NCBI GenBank assembly: GCA_001768235.1
Contig: MENK01000029.1
Coordinates: forward strand, 43,637-107,636
Direction of reading: 5' to 3'
DNA from: Bacteroidetes bacterium GWB2_32_14
Lineage (GTDB): Bacteria > Bacteroidota > Bacteroidia > Bacteroidales > UBA12077
Length of the DNA stretch: 64,000 nucleotides
The translations under genes were made by a program, and so were the position numbers. The notes below the pieces were generated by a model. It ran no database searches. It saw only the letters and a list, made by a program, of their open reading frames with translations, and was not told the DNA's origin. This document shows positions 60,301-64,000 of the stretch, one piece after another (positions within the stretch are counted from its first letter, which is position 1; each line of letters starts with the position of its first letter).

Positions 60301-61661
60301 CTACTTCCTCGGGAGCTGAAGTACAACGCCCCCTGGCAACAGTTGTTATTGGCGGACTTATTACTTCAACCATGCTTACAATGATTGCATTGCCTATATT
60401 ATACAGTATTTTTAACTCGGGAAAGAAGATTTCTTTTTTGAAAATTCCACGATTCGTTAAAACGATCATTCTATTCATCGGGTTAAGTACTCCCATGTTA
60501 TTGACTGCCCAGGAAAATAAAAATGATGTTCAAAAAATTTCAATGAACCAGGCAGTTGAAATGGCCCTGACAAATAATCCCGACTTACAAAACGCACAAC
60601 TTTCAGTTAAAGCATCGAAGCTGGCAAAACAAGGTGCTATCAATTTTGAACCTACCCAGTTTACATATCAAAACGGACAAATAAATTCTGCACTTATTGA
60701 TCAATCTTTCGATATTTCGCAAAATTTCGGTTCTATACTAACTCATTTTCAAACAGGGAAGTATCTTAACCAGAAACTGGCACTTTCAGAAACAGAATAC
60801 ACGTTAGCAGTAAAACAAGTTACCGCACAAACAAAAACAGCCTATCTGAGGTGGGTGTTTCTACTAAATCAATATAAAATAAAGCTGCAGGAAGCAGGCC
60901 TTTTTAAAGAGTTCGTGAGGATTGCTCAGCTTAAATACAGCCTGGGAGAGTCAAAAATTCTCGAGCAAATTATTGCTGAAACGGAATATGCATCAATTAA
61001 AAACGAACTTCAGAAAATAAAAGAAGAGTTAATGATTGCCGAGAATAATTTAAAACAAGTAATGAACCTGGATGGTAATTTTATTCCTGAATCCGATTCG
61101 CTTGAAATTATTACTTTAATTCCATCAGGTGACAGCCTGGAGAGATTTTCAGCTTCAGTATTGGTAAGCTATTACGACAATTTATACCAAATTGGAAAGG
61201 CAAAACACAATATTGAACGATCGAATTATTTCCCGGCAATATCGGCGGGATATTTTAACCAGGAAATAGACAACCAGCCCGGATTTACCGGGTGGAGTAT
61301 AGGCGTGAGTTTTCCTTTATGGTTCCTGCCACAAAATGCTTCTGTACAACAAGCAAAAATTGAATCAGAAAAAGCGTATAATACCCTTGAATATCAAAAA
61401 TTCAATATCGAAAAAGAAATTGAGAACCTGGTATTACAGCTTGACCAGTTGCAGAACAATCTTATTTATTATCATGAAAATGCATTAATAAAGGCCGAAG
61501 TGTTAATTAATACTGCAAAACTCCAATTCGAGAAAGAAGATATTGAATACTTTGAATTTTTACAAAGTATTAAAACTGCTCTCGAAATTAAACTTAACTA
61601 TTTGAATACATTGTTTGATTATAACAAAACAGCTATTGAACTTGAGTTTTATATTAAATAA
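57309..61661 (+). CDS. CzcA-type heavy-metal efflux RND pump fused to a TolC-like outer-membrane channel
   Basis: 1450 residues. Residues 1-~1035 are a complete HME-RND pump: 12 helices, with the proton-relay helix ALDFGIIIDGAVIIVEY (~398-414). Its D-x5-D-x6-E pattern is the CzcA type for divalent cations, not the CusA type for Cu/Ag. After the last pump helix comes a basic-hydrophobic segment, about 1047-1068 (FVKTIILFIGLSTPMLLTAQ), which looks like a signal peptide ending in TAQ. Then ~380 residues of OEP/TolC fold follow: ISMNQAVEMALTNNPDLQNA, and long coiled-coil helices. The adaptor gene follows by 9 bases. No regulator gene is adjacent. Confidence 0.92.
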   Translation: MINQIINFSIRNKLIIILFTLTIAAFGLFAVMQIPVGAVPDITNNQVQVITVSTNLSTQDVEQFITYPVELEMANLPGVKEIRSISKFGLSVVTIVFDDNIGTYLPRQLIAEKIKTAAANIPEGFGTPEMGPITTGLGEIYQYILDTKPGYKNRYSPMELRTIQDWLVKRQLSGIPGVVEVNTWGGFLKQYEIAINPEQLQGMNITLIDVYNAVNSNNSVAGGAYIEKQNRSYFIRGDGMVKSIEEIGSIVVKNNNGVTVLMRDIATIQLGHANRFGAITANGEGEKVLGQIMMLKDANSKKVIQEVKKRVDEVQKNLPEGVFINPILERSELISKTSFTVAENLILGCLIVILIVVLLLGNIRSALVIASMIPLALLFTISLMYLFGIDANLMSLGALDFGIIIDGAVIIVEYIAIRITANKTDYESSIGEQRQTLIDKITFQGASKMINSAIFGQIIILVVLIPILTLSGVEGKMFRPMALSFSFAILGAMILGLTWLPVAAALFLKPEKENKKSFSKWIMNIAYLSYNPVMKWSYDHKKTILGLALASLIFTVILFSRMGGEFVPTLDEGDFVIQPVLKTGTSLTKTVELTTQMENVLIETFPEVDQIVCRIGAAEVPTDPMSMEEIDMIIKLKPKSEWVSAKSKEELADKFKEALLIIPGIDYEFTQPIEMRFNELITGVRADIAVKIFGEDLDYLNQKAIEIKKLIDGIPGAADVILEKTAGLPQISVKYNREKIATYGLTIEELNRQLTMAFGGEMAGSIFEGEKRFEMVVRFQKAFRSDIKNIEQMNIGLINGKQVPLSELAQINYTVGPAKISRENTHRRVVVSVNVRNRDLESVINDIQAKINDNVTLNAGNYITYGGQFENLKNATQRLKLAVPVALLLIFIFLHFAFKSIKDALLIFSAVPLSAVGGVLFLWIRGMPFSVSAGIGFIALFGVAVLNGIVLIEYLKELKEGGMTNMRELVLKATRERLRPVMLTASAAALGFLPMAISTSSGAEVQRPLATVVIGGLITSTMLTMIALPILYSIFNSGKKISFLKIPRFVKTIILFIGLSTPMLLTAQENKNDVQKISMNQAVEMALTNNPDLQNAQLSVKASKLAKQGAINFEPTQFTYQNGQINSALIDQSFDISQNFGSILTHFQTGKYLNQKLALSETEYTLAVKQVTAQTKTAYLRWVFLLNQYKIKLQEAGLFKEFVRIAQLKYSLGESKILEQIIAETEYASIKNELQKIKEELMIAENNLKQVMNLDGNFIPESDSLEIITLIPSGDSLERFSASVLVSYYDNLYQIGKAKHNIERSNYFPAISAGYFNQEIDNQPGFTGWSIGVSFPLWFLPQNASVQQAKIESEKAYNTLEYQKFNIEKEIENLVLQLDQLQNNLIYYHENALIKAEVLINTAKLQFEKEDIEYFEFLQSIKTALEIKLNYLNTLFDYNKTAIELEFYIK

Positions 61662-61670
61662 ATTCCGATT

Positions 61671-62801
61671 ATGAGAAATTTAGTAATTATTCTGTTTGCA
61701 ATTTATTTTATTACTTCATGCAAAACAAGAACAACCGAACCGGTAACAGATAACCCGGAAATAACATCACGGGAAATAGTTGAATTAAGTGATGAGCAGA
61801 TAAAAGCGGCAGGAATTGAAACCGGGAAAATTGAAAAAAGAAAAATCTCTGAAACAATTGAATGTACCGGTTTTACAGATGTTTCGCCCAAAGACAAAGC
61901 AACTATTTCCCCGGTTATTAATGGATTTTTAAAAGATATTTTTGTGAAAGATGGTGATTTTGTAAAAGCAGGAACACGAATAGCATCATTAACTCACCCC
62001 GACTTTATCGCATTGCAACAACAGTATCTCGAAAATAAAAGCCAGTCGGCGTATTTTGAACAGGAATTTAAACGACAGGGAGAGTTGACAGTAGAAAATG
62101 CAGCATCAATAAAAAACATGCAAAAAGCACAATCAGATTATTGGGCAGTACAGGCAGCATATAAATCGGGTAAGGCTCAACTGGAAATGCTCGGGGTAAA
62201 TACTTCTGTTCTTGAAAAGGACGAGTTTGTTAAAGAGTTTTATCTCATTACTCCAATTTCGGGTTATGTAACAAATTTGACCGGAAACAAAGGGAGATTT
62301 ATTGAAGCAACAGATGTTTTTTGTGAAATAATAAATCATAAAAACCTGGTAATTAATCTTAATATTTTTGAAAAAGATATACATAAAATAATGGCAGGAC
62401 AGAAACTCGATTTTTATCCTGTTCACAGTAAGGATGTTAAATACAAATCAATTATTCAAAGTATTGGCGTTTCAATAGATAATAGCGACAGAACAACAAA
62501 AGCAATTTGCATGTTCGAAAATAGCGATTTGTCGCTGCATCCGGGAATGTCCATCCGGGCTGCTATAATTATTTCTGAAAAAGAAGCACATGTTTTGCCG
62601 TCGGGTGCAATTTCCAACTACAATAATGCAAATTACATCTTTTTAAAGAAAAGCAATGGTTTTATTCAAAAGCAAATCGACACAGGTGTTGAACAAGATA
62701 ATTTTGTTGAAATAGTAACTCTCTCGGATGAAATTCTTAACTCGGAAATTGTACTAAAAGGAGGTTATTATTTGTTATCAGATTCTGAAATGGAAGAATA
62801 A
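61671..62801 (+). CDS. Lipoprotein periplasmic adaptor of the RND metal efflux pump (CusB/CzcB-like)
   Basis: 376 residues. The signal sequence ends in a lipobox (ITSC). The membrane fusion protein fold is seen: SPVINGFLKDIFVKDGDFVKAG (lipoyl-like; shortened to its core), a helical hairpin with QQQYLENKSQSAYFEQEFKR, then ISGYVTNLTGNKGRFIEA and a beta-barrel with HPGMSIRAAIIISE. It couples the pump to its outer-membrane channel. Downstream of and cotranscribed with the pump-channel fusion. No His-rich metal-binding tail. Confidence 0.92.
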   Translation: MRNLVIILFAIYFITSCKTRTTEPVTDNPEITSREIVELSDEQIKAAGIETGKIEKRKISETIECTGFTDVSPKDKATISPVINGFLKDIFVKDGDFVKAGTRIASLTHPDFIALQQQYLENKSQSAYFEQEFKRQGELTVENAASIKNMQKAQSDYWAVQAAYKSGKAQLEMLGVNTSVLEKDEFVKEFYLITPISGYVTNLTGNKGRFIEATDVFCEIINHKNLVINLNIFEKDIHKIMAGQKLDFYPVHSKDVKYKSIIQSIGVSIDNSDRTTKAICMFENSDLSLHPGMSIRAAIIISEKEAHVLPSGAISNYNNANYIFLKKSNGFIQKQIDTGVEQDNFVEIVTLSDEILNSEIVLKGGYYLLSDSEMEE

Positions 62802-62870
62802 ATACCAATTATTATCAATCAGCGTTAAATATTAAAATTAAGATATTGAACATTTTAAAAAATAAAAAAC

Positions 62871-62878
62871 TAATTTTG
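62871..62878 (+). promoter_or_regulatory. Candidate -7 box for the coiled-coil protein gene
   Basis: TAATTTTG, fitting TAnnTTTG, with an ATTG 22 bases upstream. It is 37 bases before the ATG at 62915. Plausible but weak at -33. Confidence 0.4.
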
Positions 62879-62914
62879 CAAACTTAATCGTGTATTTAAA
62901 TAATTTAAGAAATC

Positions 62915-63865
62915 ATGGAAGATCAAAACAAAAAACAAAATCCTGAAAATAATCAACAAAATAAGCAGGTAGTTAGTCAGCCTCAAAAATCGAGAAGCGG
63001 ATTAATTTTCTTATTATTTTTACTGGTAATTTTATTAGGTGTTGTAACCTGGTTATATATTGATCAGCGCAAAACAACCGAAGAAATTCAAACCGTTTTA
63101 ACATCCGAGAAAGATTCATTGCAATCACATTTGGAACAATTAAAAGCCGAATATGATGAATTAATGACAGATAATGACTCGATAAATCAACAATTAAATT
63201 TAGAAAAGAAAAAAATCGACAATTTAATTGCTGAGCTTAAAACAACAAAAGCAACCAACTTTGCAAAAATTAAACAATTGGAAGCTGAGTTAGGAACATT
63301 GCGTGCAGTTGCTCAAAGTTATGTTCGTCAGATTGATTCGTTAAATACTATGAATCAGGCTTTAGTTGCTGAAAATATTAAAGTGAAAAACGAAATAATT
63401 GAAGCCCAGACAGAAAATAAAGAACTGGAAGAAACAAATAAAGATCTTACCGGGAAAGTTGAATTAGCAAGTACTTTACGTACCGAAAACTTAAAAGCAA
63501 TTCCGATAAACAAACGTGGAAAAGCGAACAGCAAAATCAATAAAATCGAAAAAATAAAAGTTGATTTTACAATAAAAGAAAATGTATTGGCTAAAGTTGG
63601 CGAACGCGACATTTTTCTTCGTATTGCAGGGCCAGATGATTATATTTTAGCCAAATCGGAAGAAGATTTATTCGAATACCAGGGACAACAAATTGTTTTC
63701 TCTGCAAAACGACCTGTCGATTATATTGGAAAAGACCTTGATGTTACAATTTATTGGGACAACAATGGTGCTTTAATACCAGGACAATACGATGTTTATA
63801 TTTTTGGCGATGGCGCTGAAATTGGTACAACTACGTTTGATATTCAGGAATCAGGCTGGTTTTAA
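62915..63865 (+). CDS. Membrane-anchored coiled-coil protein
   Basis: 316 residues. A Gln/Asn-rich cytoplasmic N-terminus is followed by one membrane helix (~30-49; LIFLLFLLVILLGVVTWLYI). A long heptad-type coiled coil (~60-185; SEKDSLQSHLEQLKAEYDEL) comes next, then a beta-rich C-terminal domain ending in TTTFDIQESGWF. The topology suggests the coiled coil lies in the periplasm. I do not recognise a named family; similar proteins are found widely in Bacteroidota. Single gene with its own terminator. Confidence 0.75.
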   Translation: MEDQNKKQNPENNQQNKQVVSQPQKSRSGLIFLLFLLVILLGVVTWLYIDQRKTTEEIQTVLTSEKDSLQSHLEQLKAEYDELMTDNDSINQQLNLEKKKIDNLIAELKTTKATNFAKIKQLEAELGTLRAVAQSYVRQIDSLNTMNQALVAENIKVKNEIIEAQTENKELEETNKDLTGKVELASTLRTENLKAIPINKRGKANSKINKIEKIKVDFTIKENVLAKVGERDIFLRIAGPDDYILAKSEEDLFEYQGQQIVFSAKRPVDYIGKDLDVTIYWDNNGALIPGQYDVYIFGDGAEIGTTTFDIQESGWF

Positions 63866-63888
63866 TAACCGGATGACAAATAATAGTG

Positions 63889-63921
63889 AAGAAGCTGCCC
63901 TTTTGAGACAGCTTCTTTTTT
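63889..63921 (+). terminator. Terminator after the coiled-coil protein gene
   Basis: Stem AAGAAGCTG/CAGCTTCTT with an 11-base loop, then a T-run. Confidence 0.85.
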
Positions 63922-63930
63922 ATTAGAATC

Positions 63931-63958
63931 TAAAAAACCACCGTCTTTGACGGTGGTA
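63931..63958 (-). terminator. Minus-strand terminator at the right edge
   Basis: Stem ACCACCGTC/GACGGTGGT with a 3-base loop. The T-run is on the minus strand, so it ends a minus-strand transcript whose gene lies beyond the window. Confidence 0.75.
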
Positions 63959-64000
63959 ATGTATGTTTTAGCTTTGCTAACTAAATTTTTTTAAATTAGT

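Noticed and set aside
59990..60496. 168-codon minus-strand ORF inside the RND pump gene
   Set aside because: Entirely antisense to conserved pump helices; a composition shadow of the coding frame.

Overview
This 64 kb window is an AT-rich chromosomal stretch of a Bacteroidota bacterium, most likely of the Bacteroidales/Marinilabiliales side. The evidence is a fused lpxC-fabZ gene, a gingipain-type C25 protease with a type IX secretion (T9SS) sorting tail, promoters of the Bacteroidota form TTTG-N19-21-TAnnTTTG, almost no Shine-Dalgarno sequences, and the gene orders HD-lpxD-lpxC/fabZ, rimP-nusA-infB, sufBCDS-E-T and regulator-lptE-secG-groESL. Nearly all genes are intact. There are no rRNA or tRNA genes, CRISPR arrays, prophages or complete insertion sequences.

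Layout. 1-3.7 kb (minus): lipid A operon of an HD phosphohydrolase, lpxD and lpxC/fabZ, cut by the left edge. 3.9-8.7 kb (plus): rimP-nusA-infB behind a strong promoter, ending in a terminator shared with the convergent thiL. 9.9-15.8 kb: the SUF iron-sulfur cluster assembly genes. 15.9-19.7 kb: a large outer-membrane metalloprotease/propeller/barrel protein and kdsB. 19.7-26.7 kb: trpS, then a small membrane protein, a sigma-54 activator, lptE, a TPR-like protein, secG and groES-groEL. 26.8-35.4 kb (minus): lepA and the methionine genes metF, metH and metX, with a SAM-I type riboswitch and promoter ahead of metX. A DUF559 gene and a MITE-like palindromic element sit between metH and metF.

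35.4-44.5 kb (minus) is more accessory: a degenerate HNH-like protein next to a repeated, cassette-like sequence, a small membrane protein, a DUF4412-type secreted protein, a GT2 glycosyltransferase, a SiaC-like (DUF1987) protein, a 1040-residue ABCG-like transporter, a lipoprotein and a BASS transporter. 44.5-44.9 kb is a gene-free segment of short palindromes. 44.9-57 kb: an M14 peptidase, a nested-stem element, RlpA, a rhomboid protease, the T9SS C25 peptidase, a thiamine-binding protein, an Ig-like lipoprotein and lgt. 57.3-62.8 kb: a CzcA-type metal efflux pump fused to its own TolC-like outer-membrane channel, followed by its lipoprotein adaptor. The window closes with a membrane-anchored coiled-coil protein and two terminators.

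Most of the window is envelope biogenesis (lipid A, Kdo, LPS insertion, lipoprotein maturation, secretion), translation and metabolism. The most interesting observations are the pump-channel fusion with an apparent internal signal peptide, the DUF559 gene whose C-terminus is encoded by a dispersed palindromic element inside the methionine genes, the nested-stem element after the M14 peptidase, and the cassette-like repeats beside the SAM riboswitch.
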